Source: Vigna angularis (Eukaryota; Streptophyta; Magnoliopsida; Fabales; Fabaceae). From it: a DNA stretch of 64,000 nt. The stretch is taken from the NCBI RefSeq assembly GCF_016808095.1, contig NC_068974.1, forward strand, positions 10,478,001 through 10,542,000. The letters run 5' to 3'. A model generated the notes under the pieces. The model saw nothing but the letters and a program-made list of their open reading frames with translations. It had not been told where the DNA came from and did no database searches. Made by a program: the position numbers and the translations under genes. Below are positions 44,687-56,366 of the stretch, in pieces (positions within the stretch are counted from its first letter, which is position 1; each line of letters starts with the position of its first letter).

Positions 44687-45925
44687 GTGTTTGATGTAGG
44701 GATGACATCCTCTTCAGGCAGAAGATTGAAGGCCACAAGCTCTAAGAGGAAAGACAAGGAACCTGAACAACCTCATTCTAGTAGGTTCCTATCTCACAAA
44801 CATGAGAAGCATTTTAAGATTTTTCAAGATAGGAGACTCCTGATGGAGAGGAAAGCTGGAATGATACCTAACTTTGCTCCTCAGATTGGACAACAACTGA
44901 TGGGAAGAAATTGGAGGAGGCTAGCTACATACCTTGCACCAGCCAACATAGCAGTGGTAAAGGAATTTTACACCAACGCAAGAAATTTGGGTGATTATCC
45001 GGTTGAGGAGTACTTAAGCTGTGTTAGAGGCCATGTTATTAGGTATGATCCTAACTCTATCAATAGCTTTTTGGGTACTAAATGGGTTGGAGAGCAGTGC
45101 CAGTTTGATCTTTGTATGGAGGAAGGCATTGACTTTAATGATGTGGAGAGTGTTCTATGTGTACCTTGAGGACACTTCCAGAGGAATAGAAATGGTGCAG
45201 TGGTGAATATCAGGAGGACTGATTTGACTCCTCTTGCTAAGTATTGGATGGCATTCTCTCAAGCCAAGATTCAGCTGTGTTCGTATGTTTCAGACATCAC
45301 TCTCACTAGGCCACTTCTCCTTTACTGTGTGCTCAGAAATATGAGCATTAACATTGGTCAAGTGATTGCTAATGAAATACAAATGTGTGCCAACACAATG
45401 AACAACAAAGCACCTTTAAGGCATTCTTTCTTAATTACACACATGTGCAAGATAGCTGGAGTGGATACTTCTGCTTCACCATTGGAGAGGCTGAGGAAAT
45501 CCATTGATGAGGCTTATTATAGGCAGTATTGTGGAGGAGAGGAGGCAGCTCTACCAATTCCACCACAACGTCCTTGTAGAGAAAGAAGACCAGTATAGAG
45601 TCAGGCATCTATAGAGACTTATGAGGCAGAGCCATTCCAGATGAGAGACATGTACATGTCTCTCATAGGTGCACAGATGCAGTCCATCCACAGAGGATAG
45701 GTGGCAACTGCTGAGATTATTATTGGGCTATATGATACACCTCCAGCACACAGGTGGACTATGGATGAGTTCCATAGTGTGGTGGATTGGCCAGAGGAAT
45801 AGACCTAGGGCAGCAGAGCTAGAGCAGCTGAAGCTTCAGCTATGGAGGAAGATGATGATGACGACGCATTTGAGGATGCTGAAGATAATAAAGAGGAGGA
45901 AGATACAGATGACAACACAGGTTGA
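44687..45925 (+). pseudogene. Athila-like 3' ORF (putative plant transposon protein domain), four in-frame stops
   Basis: One frame of 412 codons runs from 44687 to a TGA at 45923. It is interrupted only by TGA at 45167 and TAG at 45596, 45698 and 45800, with no frameshift. Segments such as VKEFYTNARNL, VRGHVIRYDPNSINSFLG and later YWMAFSQAKIQLCS, LLLYCVLRNMSINIGQVIAN and HSFLITHMCKIAGV match the plant transposon protein domain found in 3' ORFs of Athila-type elements (PF20167, by recollection). An acidic tail (EEDDDDDAFEDAEDN) follows. Its function is unknown; older literature calls such ORFs env-like. Confidence 0.8.
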
Positions 45926-45936
45926 TGAGGAGTTGA

Positions 45937-45962
45937 GATAGCATCTACTGATGGATGCTATC
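45937..45962 (+). repeat. Nine-bp-stem hairpin GATAGCATC-TACTGATG-GATGCTATC
   Basis: A perfect 9-bp stem with the same 8-nt loop as the stem-loops at 43660-43751. It lies just after the end of the 3' ORF. Confidence 0.85.
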
Positions 45963-47178
45963 AGCACTAGAGCAGGATCTTTTCTATCTTTTGTTTTGTA
46001 ATATGGAACTTATTTACTTCTGTTTTTAGAATAGGGTTGATGTACTCAATTTGAAACTTGTCTGTTATGATGGTTTGCTTGTGACTATTGTGTGATAAGT
46101 ATTGTTTGATGATGTTTTGATCTTGATTGATGATTGAGAATGTGCACATTATATGCTTATACAGGTGGTTCACAAGCATTGTGAACAAATGCATGATGTT
46201 ATGATTGTGATTATGATGCTAAGCAGGATGTGTATGTGGAAGGTGAATGAGCTTATATGTGAGATTTTGAGCTCTAGAGTTGTTGTTGAATGTTATTACT
46301 CTGAAAGCATGAATGACTTTGCCCACGTTGTCTATGATTGAATTACTTGTTTGTTTGCATCATCTGATCAAGGCCATTTGTTGGTACCCCTTTTGTTAGC
46401 CAGATGCATGAATTTAGCCCACTAAAAGAGAGCACTAAGTGTGTTATCCTTTGAACCCTTATCCTTGAACACGATTTGAAAACCCTTTTTGAAAAGCTTT
46501 ACCTTGAGTTAAGTTGAAAATATTCTGTGGTATTGATAAATGTTCAAGTTTGGGGTTGTTGGAAAATAGAAGGGAAAATAAAAAGCATTGAGCCAAAAGT
46601 AAAGCATGTGAAAAGCAGAAGAAAAAGAAAAGAAAAGCTCAATGCAAAAGAAAGTTGGGAATAATTAAGAATGGTTGTGTTTAGATGATTCTCTTAACTC
46701 GAGGGTTTTGTGATCCAGAAAAACCAATTGTTATTGTTAGCCCAACCACATTATAAGCCATTGAAAAGTCCTTGTGATGATGCTTGCTTGTAAGTGTTTT
46801 AGATTCTGGTTAAATGAAAGGCAAAATTGATTCATGTGACATTGTGATAGTAAAGTGAATGAATGAATAACTCCTATACACTTGTGTGTTTGAGTGAAAC
46901 ACTTTATCTAGTGACGATAGATTTCATGAACACATAAGAACATCTTTGCTTAGTTTATTGATCATTCATAAAAATAACATTTGTTGAATATTATGTGATT
47001 GAGTAAACACTGAAAGCATATGCACCTCTTGATTGAAGTCTTGTTGATGAGCTAAATTGGGTATTTACTTATCTTGGAAGAAGGATTTTTGAATGTGGTG
47101 AACCATTGAATGGATTGGTAGAAGATTGAGTTACATCTTAGTTGCTTCAGGACAAGCAAAGTTCTAAGTTTAGGGTTG
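45963..47178 (+). other. 3' non-coding region of the Athila-like element
   Basis: No domain. caagtttggggttgt at 46543-46557 looks like an earlier polypurine-tract copy, and aagtttagggttg at 47167-47178 is the tract used before the 3' LTR. Confidence 0.65.
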
Positions 47179-47430
47179 TGATAACAGTTGAAAAACTATT
47201 ATTTTTATACTTAAAATTGACTTCAATTACAACCTTTATGACTTAACAATTAGCTTGAACTCATGATCTTGATGAATTGTTGGAAATAACAGAGTTGGAC
47301 AGGTTTTATGCTTGATTTCCTTGTTTTTGCAGGTTTTTAGATGAAATTGATGAAAGAAGTGAAAAGGGATAGAGATGGAATCAGAAAAGGACACAAAAAG
47401 TGCAAAAAGAGAAGAAAACGCAAGTATTGC
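47179..47430 (+). repeat. First 252 bp of the Athila-like 3' LTR (subtype A)
   Basis: It starts TGATAACAGTTG and matches 34406-34658 almost base for base. It is cut at 47430, where a second LTR start follows immediately. Confidence 0.88.
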
Positions 47431-48740
47431 TGATAACAGTTGAAAAACTGTTATTTTCATGCTTAAATTTGATACTAAAAGCAACCTTTAACACTTAGAA
47501 ACTAGCTTGAAATCATGCTTTTGGTCATATTTTTAGAAATAAGAGAGCTGGACAGGTTTATGCTTGATTTCAGTGTTTTATGCAGGTTTTAAGGTGAATT
47601 TGGTGAAAGAAGTGAAGAAGGATGGAAATGGAATCAGAAAAGACATCAAAAAGTGCAAAAGGAGAAGCAGTAACTACCGCTCAGCGGCAGTTTACCGCTG
47701 AGCGGCACTCAGAAACTCACGTTGGCTCCCCTGAGGGGTGAAAGGGCCGCTGAGGGGAGGAAACCAACTCACGCACTTACCACTGAGCGATAGTTTACCG
47801 CTAAGCGGCATTATTTTGGGCTAGAGCCTAATTTTCTGTAATTTTACGAATAATATATAAGCTTTAGGTGTTCCTAGGGTTTGTATCTTTGGCTGGGACG
47901 AAGAAAACACTCTCTTTTCCACCCCTTTGAAGGAAGATCTTGGATGGTCAGGCTCCCTTTTCACCTTTCTAGGGTTTTATCTTCCATTCTTTCATTATTA
48001 TTCATCTAGTTTCACCATCAATATGGTGAACTAAACTTATTTTATTGTTGGGGAATCAATGTAAATCTTTAAAAACTCTCTTGTATGGAATTAGTTCTTC
48101 AAGATCTTTTTTATGATACATGCTTTCTTTCATTAATAGTTAAGATTTTTCCTCTTTGCTCAAAGCATGCATTGTTTAACTCATTCGATGTCACGATTAT
48201 TGGTTTTATCGATATGGACACATACGAGGAAATCTAGATCTAGGGAATCTCTCTCATCAGTATATTACCAACCTAGACATAGGAGTATGATAGTTGGTTG
48301 CCTTTAAGCTTCTGTTCACTATAATGCATGGTTAATTGCTAGGGAGACAAGACATTGTAAACTAGTAATTATGCTTAGGCTTTCTTCACCGAGACATCAG
48401 GTTTAAAGTAATTTAGAAAGTGGCATTAACATTAATGAAAAGAATGATGAATTCCTAAATACAAGAGAGTGGAAAGGATGAAATTGATAAACCCCAACAA
48501 CATATTCATCCATATATTTCAATTCACGTGCTTTGTTTCTTCTTGCCCATTGATCATCACATGCATACATATTTACTTTTCAGTCTTTTGCATTTGAAAC
48601 TTACAACAATTTGTTCTCAAGTCTTAATTAATCAATAAATCACATAACTGTCTAGGTCGTGAGTCTCTTTGGAAACGATACTTGGTCTTACCAGGATTAT
48701 TACTTGATAGGATTTGGTTACACTTGTCGAAGGGTAAACA
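47431..48740 (+). repeat. Second LTR start and complete LTR (subtype B start, A-like end)
   Basis: It starts TGATAACAGTTGAAAAAC again. The first 250 bp are diverged from subtype A (catgcttaaatttgatac, also seen at 3322). From about 47990 on it matches the 5' LTR closely. The outer TSD belongs to this end. The arrangement suggests insertion of a related element into the LTR followed by recombination. Confidence 0.8.
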
Positions 48741-49509
48741 AAATGATTACAGTTTTCTACTGATTGTGATACATTTTATAGTTGCTTATATGAATTCTTA
48801 GAAGTTTGATATATATATATTATTTCATGTTATGATGAAATAAGTATATAAGTGCAAATAATGTTAATAAATTACTAATTTTACAAGATTTTTTTTTGTT
48901 TTAATAATTCTGCTGCATTATCTTAAATAAATTTGATTTTATAGTGAGGAATTTGACAAGGTTGGACCTTGTGAGCTTGCCGCAGAAGAAGAAAAGTCTA
49001 TCATGGTTGTTAAGAGGCTATATCAAAGGTAGCCATTTTACTGAGGTAGTAGAATCCTTTAATTTATTACAGGCTTGTTATTTTGAATCTTCTTGTCCCT
49101 TCAATGGTCAAGATCCTATCTTTTATTATCTCACTCCTTAGTTATTAGCAGTTCTTGGAATGGGAAAGCTGCTAGTATTCCATCAGGGGAATCATTAAGC
49201 ATAATAAATAGTTTGATTTGATATTTGAGTATTAAATTTATTTTATTGCCTAGACTTTTTTATTGAATTTTCCAAGATACTGCCTCGATTCAAAAGAGAA
49301 CCGCGACAAAAAGTCCTTTAAAAAAAAGGGGGCAAAATCCTACTGCCTCAGTTACTTTTGAACTGAGGTAAAATCCTACCTCTTTTGCCTCGGTCCACAA
49401 CCAAGGTAAAATGGAGTAGACTTTTTGCCTCGCTTGTATATGTCTCGGTTCCAGAACCGCTGCCTATGGGCAAAAATAACCGTTATCATTTCCCTTGACT
49501 ACACTAGTG
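48741..49509. other. Right part of CACTA-2
   Basis: It includes the second exon-like fragment (48954-49032), an AT-rich piece and subterminal gcctcggtt repeats (49275-49460). Confidence 0.75.
48954..49032 (+). pseudogene. Captured exon-like fragment, copy 2
   Basis: DKVGPCELAAEEEKSIMVVK, continuing RLYQR, is nearly the same as at 33733-33815. It is followed at once by a stop, and further on by an unrelated frame. See that entry. Confidence 0.5.
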
Positions 49510-49512
49510 AAT

Positions 49513-50627
49513 TCTGAAATCATTGGACAGGTCTTGGACACCAAAGGTGACTACCATTTTGAAGTCACAAAACCTCTCTCAAATGTCAATGGCGATTCTC
49601 TTTGGAAAGCTTCATGAGCATGAGCTTGAGCTAAACAGATTGACTGCAGAAAAGGATCAAGGCAAGAGGAAAACCCTTGCTTTTAAATCTAAAATTTCAA
49701 AAGGAAAGAGTTCAAGAAGAACTGAGGATGATGACTCTGATGATGAGGAAAACATTAGCCTCATGATAAAGAAATTTGTCAAATTCATGAGAGCAAAAGG
49801 AAAGGATAAATTTCATGGAGAAACAAAGGAAACTCAAGGATCTCCATCAAACATCAAGTGTTATGGGTGTGGAGAAAGAGGACATGCAAAGACTGACTGT
49901 CGTAAAAACAAAAGAAGTAAAGAAAAGAAGGAAAGGAAATTTCCCAAGAAGAAGAAGGCTTACATAGCATGGGAAGAAAGTGCTTCTAGTTCTTCAAGCT
50001 CAAGTGAATTAGATGAAGAAGCAAACTTGTGTTTAATGGCGAACTAAGAAGATGATGGAAGTCAAGTAAGTGATTCTAAGCTTTGAGTATAGTGAATTAG
50101 ATTTACAAAAAGCTTTCTTTGAATTGATGAATGAAATTGAGAAACTTGATGCTGCTCATAAAAAGCTTATGAAAGAACATCATGAATTAAAATTGAAATA
50201 TGAAAAAGCATTAGATGAAGAAATAGTATTAAGAAATAAAGTTAGTAATCTTGAAACTAAGTTGTTTGAATGTAATGCAAATGAACAATATGTTGAGTGT
50301 TTATCTTGTAAGAGTCACATGTTTGATATTGACATACTTGGAAACTTATTTGCAAATTCAACCAAGACTAACTCATATGTTCAAAATAATTTAGAAAAAC
50401 CAATATTAAAAACAAAAACTTACATCATCATAAGAAGTCTAAAGTTAAGAGAACTCGTAGAGTTTTGGTTGAAAAAGAGACTTTTGTGAAAAATAAGGTG
50501 CATGATATTTGTTGTTTCTATTGCATGAATCATGGTCATACTTCTAACAAATGCACAATTAAACATTTTGGAGTTCCAATTGAAAAATATGCATGGGTTA
50601 AAGTTGTGAATTGTTATTTTATTCTAC
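49513..50627 (+). pseudogene. copia-3 gag, last segment
   Basis: It resumes at LKSLDRSW and contains QNLSQMSMAILFGKLHEHEL, the first zinc knuckle CYGCGERGHAKTDC, and a coiled-coil region. The second knuckle, CFYCMNHGHTSNKC, is near 50510-50560. It aligns with copia-2 gag throughout. There is a stop at 50045-50047 and frame changes near 50065 and 50460. The sequence is cut at 50627 by CACTA-1. I could not recognise copia pol on the other side (62806 on). Confidence 0.9.
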
Positions 50628-50800
50628 CACTACAGGAAATGTGCTGATTACCGAAGGCATATTATCGACGGCCTTCAATCCTTCGGTAAGGGTCATTTAC
50701 CGAAGGCTTTCCCGACGGCTCTCATTAAGTTATTTACCGACGGTCATGAGCTAGTGACATAACATACCGAGGGTCTTTGGCCTTCGGTAATGTCCACACT
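50628..50800. repeat. CACTA-1 5' terminus and subterminal repeats
   Basis: The CACTACAGGAAA terminus is followed by at least six taccgaagg/ccttcggta or cgacgg motifs in both orientations, the presumed binding sites for the second element protein. Confidence 0.88.
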
Positions 50801-53269
50801 AGTTTAAGTTCTCGAATTGGGTATTCGTTCCCATATACTCAGAATTTCCCCAATTTCCCTCCCCTTTGCCCTCGTCTCCAGCTCCCCTTCCCTTTCCTTC
50901 CCCATTATGCTCGTGCCGTGAATTAACAGTGTTGTTGTCGTCTACACAATCTTATGGTGCTCTCGTCTCTGTTGCTTGGTTGGTTCATTGACCGCGATTT
51001 GGGGGTTGGGTGCTAGGTTCGGAGACGCTGCCTTGTGGGTTGTGGTGATTGGTCGTTTGTGGCGATTTGGGTGTTCTGTAGTGGTGTTGTGGCGATGTGG
51101 CGACGGTTCTGTGGTGGTGTGGCGACGGTGCTGTGGTGGCGTGACGACGGTGCTGTGGCGGTGTGACCAGGACTTCCACTATCACAAGGCGAGGCCAATG
51201 TAGGGGGTTTGTGACGAGGTAAGAGGTGTGCTATGAACTTGTGAATGAACTGTGTGCAAATGTATAATGAAAACCCCTAATTCATTTCCATTCCAAATGA
51301 AAGAGGTGTGCTCTGAACTTGAAATTCACTGAAACAAAGATTAACAAAAGTGATGAATTAGGCATTGGTGTAACTGCATTGTGGTTTGTGTTGTGACTGC
51401 CTTAGGCATTGGTGTATATATTGCTCATATGATGTTCTTAGAAACTTTAGTGACTCTTGTAGACGTAGGTCTGAAAGTGAAAAATAAAAAACTTAGCAAA
51501 TTTCTTCTATCACAACATTACATAGGTCATTGCTGACATATAATCCATAGTTATGATTTCATATTCTCTACTTCCAAAACACTTTTTGCAGTTGGCTTAC
51601 TATCATTGGCTGAACTAATAAAATCCTTTTCTATGAGTCTTTTTGTCACTTGTAGCACCCACAAGAACCTAAGATACTGAGAAACTGTTAAAGTGTCATC
51701 AACCAATGGTCCAATGCTGCTTCACCGAGAAATACAACCAAACCTATGCCAATAAATGGTAATGAAAACAAAGCAAAACCATTGTTTAAATGGGATTTTA
51801 GACACTCAAACATACATGCCCTTAAGGTTAAATCATAATGCTTGCTTCAAATAACATAGTTTACAAGTGCTTATAATAATATTGTAGCTATACATCAAAA
51901 ATAGGGTCATCTATTTGATAAGTGAGTTTAGTGGACACCAAAATTACAGAAATGCAACTTTTTCTATGATGATCACTATGATAGCAACCCCTTTATTTTT
52001 GAAGTATAAGTGACAGATTATAAAGGGTTGTAAACAAATCTAAAAACAAAAAAAGAACGTAAAACAGATGACACTCAAAGTGAAAGACAAACCCAAATCA
52101 CATCCACACAAGTGAGAGCACATGGTAAAGTTCTTCATGGTAAAGTTTTAGGAAATTTTTATTTGAGTTCCTTGGTTGTATTTGTTGTTATTGTTCCTAA
52201 ATTGGTGGTAAGGGTAATCTGTTATGTCCATTTGAATGCTTTTGTGGATGTTGCACTGGTGCATGATGTCCATTGCTACCAAGAAGGGAATTCTTAATCT
52301 TCAGCTAATCTAGAGTTTCCACATACTTTTGAACTCTTTTTACCTTCAAAATTAATTTTTCACTAACATTAGAACTAGAAGTGCTTAAACAAATGTAATT
52401 TGAGATACACTGATAAACAAAAATCAGTAAAATGCATCTCAGTATTTGGCATGACCTGAATTTTCCTCTTTAATTTCACATCCCCTTCAACCTTTATACC
52501 ATCTAGTTTAAGCAATTGATTCATCAATAACTCAATTAGATTAAGCACATTTGTTTCTGTAAATCTTCCACCTTTGTTGATAATTCACTCAAATGTTGAT
52601 ACCTAACCAAATCCAATCACTGATCATTAGTAACCACAACACATACCATCCCTACAAGCCTACTACTTCCAAGCTGATTTCTGAGATTGATTTTGCAGCT
52701 TTCTCCATCTTAGCATTCTTCCTTCTCTCTAACAACCTCTTCTCTTGACTAATAGGGTCTTCAACTAGCACTATCTTGGATTTATCCTTCACCCCAAACA
52801 TGTGAAGAAAGGCCTTTGAATCCCTTTCTAGCTATTGTTTGATTATTTTGTTTGTCCAAATTCAATTATGGATTATTAAATTAATGGAATGAAATCTAAT
52901 GAACAAACCTAACTACAAAAACAATTTAGAACTCAAAATTTGGCTATAGGAGTTGCCAATTTCAACATTTTTCCTTGCTAGACAGCCCCTTTGAATTGAC
53001 AAATTCTGCTCCTTCTCCACTTCCTAAGATGCCACCTTAGTTGGAAAAGGTTTCTAAAACTAGACTGCACCTCAAAGTCTTCAGAACACCACAATTTCAC
53101 GCATAAATTAGCACCAAAGCAGAACAAAAACTGCACCAGAAATGGTCACTGGACAGCACCAAAATCTGTCTTCAATTGGTCAATTTTAACATGTCAACAA
53201 GCTTAAAACCAATAGAAATAGGTGTAAAATATAAGTAGGCACTCAAATGGATTCTAAGAAAGGTTCTTC
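50801..53269. other. CACTA-1 5' region, no gene identified
   Basis: 50830-50900 is pyrimidine-rich and 51040-51170 is a GTGGTGTGGCGACGG-type low-complexity patch, as is usual in CACTA leaders. The remainder is AT-rich without a supported frame. It is probably promoter, leader and first intron. Confidence 0.55.
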
Positions 53270-53690
53270 AACAAATGAACAAAGCAAGAAAAACTGAAAC
53301 ATGTTTTGCTCCAAGCAAAATGGAACTTTATACCAACTTCACCAAAACAACACTTAAATTTTTCAACTCTACACCAAAAAATTGACCCAAGATTGGTGGT
53401 TTTAAAAGTGAATTCGTGCATAAGTGATTCTGACTCTTTGATAATACTTTCAGCAACTTTAATTCATCAATTTAAACTTGTTTGAACTCTAATTGGGTTC
53501 AAAACCAAACTGTATAGCAGATTCACCCTTTTAGTTCCCAATTTCACTCAAAAATGAGGTTTGAATATGCAAATTGCACATAGATGAATTTGGCTTCAAT
53601 TTGAATGTTCTAACAAGTTTAAAACAACAATTAGGACTTGTTTAAACTGCCAAATAGCACAAAATCACTACTGCACGAAAATTGACACCC
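53270..53690 (-). repeat. Inverted repeat, left arm, in CACTA-1 leader
   Basis: The reverse complement of 53300-53680 aligns with 55240-55620. Shared blocks include gttcaaacaagt, gtcagaatcactt/gtcagaatggttta, aaccaccaat.ttg.gtcaatttttgg, and tttaaacaagtcc.aattgttgt. The arms are about 75 percent alike and 1.5 kb apart. Confidence 0.75.
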
Positions 53691-53769
53691 AATACAACTT
53701 TTTCTTCTTCAAAATGACTACTAAAAATGCACTAGAATGGTTAAAATTTGCAAACTGCACTAAACTAGC

Positions 53770-55180
53770 CTAAGAAACTTAAAAGAAGTTGTCCTAACAA
53801 GTTTAGAATGGTAAAACGTAGCTAATTAGAAACTCACACTACAAAAACAACTTAAATCTCAAAATTTGGCTACTTAAATATAAAAAGTGTACTAAATAGG
53901 TGAGAAAATGGGAATTGTTCTAAAGTAACCTAAGAGTATGTATTCTACACATCCTAATAGGTTTAAAGTTATTAAAGGAAGCTAAGAAACATGTCAAAAT
54001 AGATGAAGTAGCTAAATCTCAAAGTTTGCCTAGTTGAAACCTAAAAAAGTAGATGAAGTAGCTAGAAATCACTACTCAAACCTCAAAAAAGGTGTACTAC
54101 AATTTCAAATTGCACTAAACTAGGAAAATAAACTAGAAAGAAACTATCCTAACAAGTTTAGAATGATAAAAGCTAGCAAAATAAGAACTCACACTACAAA
54201 AAATACCTAAAACTCAAAATATGACAACTTAGAACCAAAAAGTAGTACCTAGAATACACAAAAAGTGCACAGAATGCAAAGTCTAGTAAAGTACTAACAT
54301 CCTAATATGTCTAGAGTAGTGAAATGGACCTAGGAAACTATTCAAAAGCAAAGAATTAGGTACAACTCAAAATTTGAGTAGTTGGAACCTAAAAAGTGTG
54401 CTTATAAGGGTCTAAATTTGCACCCAAACCTCATGTACACTTATTTTAACTAATGTGAACATCCTAACATGTCTAGAGTAGTGAAATAGACCTAGGAAAC
54501 TATTCAAAAGCAAAGAATTAGGAAGAACTCAAAATTTGAGTAGTTGGAACCGAAAAAGTGTGCTTAAAAGTTGAGAATTTGCAACCAGACCTAATGTACA
54601 CTTATTTTAACTAATGTGAACATCCTAACATGTCTATAGTAGTGAAATGGACCTAGGAAACTATTCAAAAGCATAGAATTAGGTACAACTCAAAATTTGA
54701 GTAGTTGGAACCTAAAAAGTGTGCTTAAAAGGTGATAATTTGCAACCAGACCTAATGTACACTTATTTTAACTAATGTGAACATCCTAACATGTCAATAG
54801 TGGTGAAATGGACCTAGGAAACTATTCAAAAGCATAGAATTAGGTACAACTCAAAATTTGATTAGTAGGAACCTAAAAAGTGTGCTTATAAGGGTGAGAA
54901 TTTGCAGCCAGACTTAATGTACACTTATTTTAACTAATGCGAACATCCTAACATGTCTAGAGTATTGAAATGAACCTAGGAAACTATTCAAAAGCAAAGA
55001 ATGAGGTACAACTCAATTTTTTAGTACTTGGAACCTAAAAAATGTGCTTCGGAGGGTGAGGATTTGCACCCAGACCTAATGTACACTTATTTAAACTAAT
55101 GTGAACATCCTAACATGTCTAGAGTAGTGAAATGGACCTAGTAAACTATTCAAAAACAAAGAATTCCATAAACCTCAAAT
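53770..55180 (+). repeat. Tandem array, unit 161-162 bp, between the arms
   Basis: acttattttaactaatgtg occurs at 54439, 54600, 54761, 54923 and (with one change) 55085. Each is followed by catcctaacatgtctagagtagtgaaatgg and ctattcaaaagca. The right-hand copies are nearly alike. Copies to the left (about 53790, 53935, 54140, 54290) are progressively more diverged. Confidence 0.88.
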
Positions 55181-55239
55181 ACCTAATGTGTGGTTCATCA
55201 AAATTTTGCATGATTGAGTCATTAAATGTCATTTTTCGT

Positions 55240-55640
55240 TCTGTTGTGATTCTATCATGTTTGGAAGTTTAAACAAGTCCAAATTGTTGTATTAAAGTTG
55301 TTAGAACCGTTGATATGAAGTTAGAATGACCTGTATGCAATTTAGTAGGTCAAACCATCATATTTGAGCCATATTCGGAACTTGCAAAGTGAATCTGAGT
55401 GGCAGTTCTATTTTAAGCCTAATTAGAGTTCAAACAAGTGTGTTTTGATTCATTAAAACTATTGAAATAATTACCAAAGTGTCAGAATGGTTTAGGCACA
55501 AAATCACTTCCAAAACCACCAATTTTGAGTCAATTTTGGGAAGTAGACAAGTTATTTTGAGTACCAGTTTGGTTGGCTTAAAATTGAGTTTTAACATGTT
55601 TGTTTTCATCAAACAAATTTCCTGAAGTGTTTAGTTTTGA
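55240..55640 (+). repeat. Inverted repeat, right arm
   Basis: Pairs with 53270-53690. Confidence 0.75.
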
Positions 55641-56366
55641 TCTATAGCTGTTGTTGTGTGATTTTGAATCTCAAACCACCAATTTTCTACTTATTGCACT
55701 AGTTTAATTTTTCCATTTCTGAATCTGTTTGGCATTTGGTAAATGGCTGAACATCTTGCAATTTTATTTCCTTGCAGAAATTTGTTATCAACCCTGCAGT
55801 CCACAGGGATTGGTTTGTTGATTGTGATTGTGTAGCTGGTTCTTCACTAAATTTGGTTTGTCACTAGATACTTTTATAGCTATTTGATTGCCTAAAGGAT
55901 GTTAATATGTATTATATATCCATGCTTTTATAGATATTTGATTGTCTAAATTATGTTGATGTCTATATTGTATGTTCATGTATATTGTCTTTCATTTATT
56001 AGGCTACAACTTGATTGAGTTAAGTAGTCATTTAAAATCCTATGGTACTACACACATTCTCAATGCAATGAGAAGGGTAAAAATACTATAAACACTTAGA
56101 ACCTACAAAATATTTGGAAGTACTCTAGACAAGAGAACTTCAGTAGTAATAAGTTGTCTCCTCCAACTTTAATACACAGCCCCTTAGGATGTTTAAGGCA
56201 TTTCAATACTGAGGACTTCTCTTTGCATGCCCTTATTGAATGCCTATGACAATAGTGTTCAAATTGCCTTCCATGTTCGACTTGAGTAGTAATAGGTTTA
56301 TTACTTATGTCACATGGAGTGTTGTTGTTTTGGCTAAGTTTTTACTTGTTTGGCTTGTCACAGAAG
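55641..56366. other. CACTA-1 leader before the transposase
   Basis: No supported coding sequence. Probably leader or intron preceding the first transposase ATG at 56367. Confidence 0.5.

Larger units (their letters stand above)
34406..48740 (+). mobile_element. Athila-like Ty3/gypsy element, rearranged, nested in CACTA-2
   Basis: It starts TGATAACAATTG at 34406 and ends GGTAAACA at 48740. The flanking duplication is aagtg (34401-34405) and aaatg (48741-48745), with one mismatch. In order it has: 5' LTR, tRNA-Asp-type PBS, leader, an inverted LTR, gag zinc finger, protease, a pol tail, conserved 3' motifs, an extra 3' ORF, polypurine tract and a chimeric 3' LTR. Reverse transcriptase, RNase H and most of integrase are missing. 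The gag style and the extra ORF point to the Athila/Tat side of the family, which is inference. Confidence 0.85.
32124..49509. mobile_element. CACTA-2: non-autonomous CACTA element carrying gene-like fragments
   Basis: The right end reads ...actacactagtg (49509), a CACTA terminus. The left end, taatagtgcaaaatg, is the expected cactagtgcaaaatg with two substitutions. The 3-bp duplication aat lies at 32121-32123 and 49510-49512. Copia-3 gag runs in frame across the two flanks. Subterminal gcctcggtt/aaccgaggc motifs occur at both ends (32228-32290, 32355-32485, 49275-49460), including the exact hairpin CCTCGGTTC-cccct-GAACCGAGG type at 32230-32252. Its own DNA is about 3.05 kb; the rest is the nested 34406-48740 element. 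No transposase gene. Confidence 0.85.
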
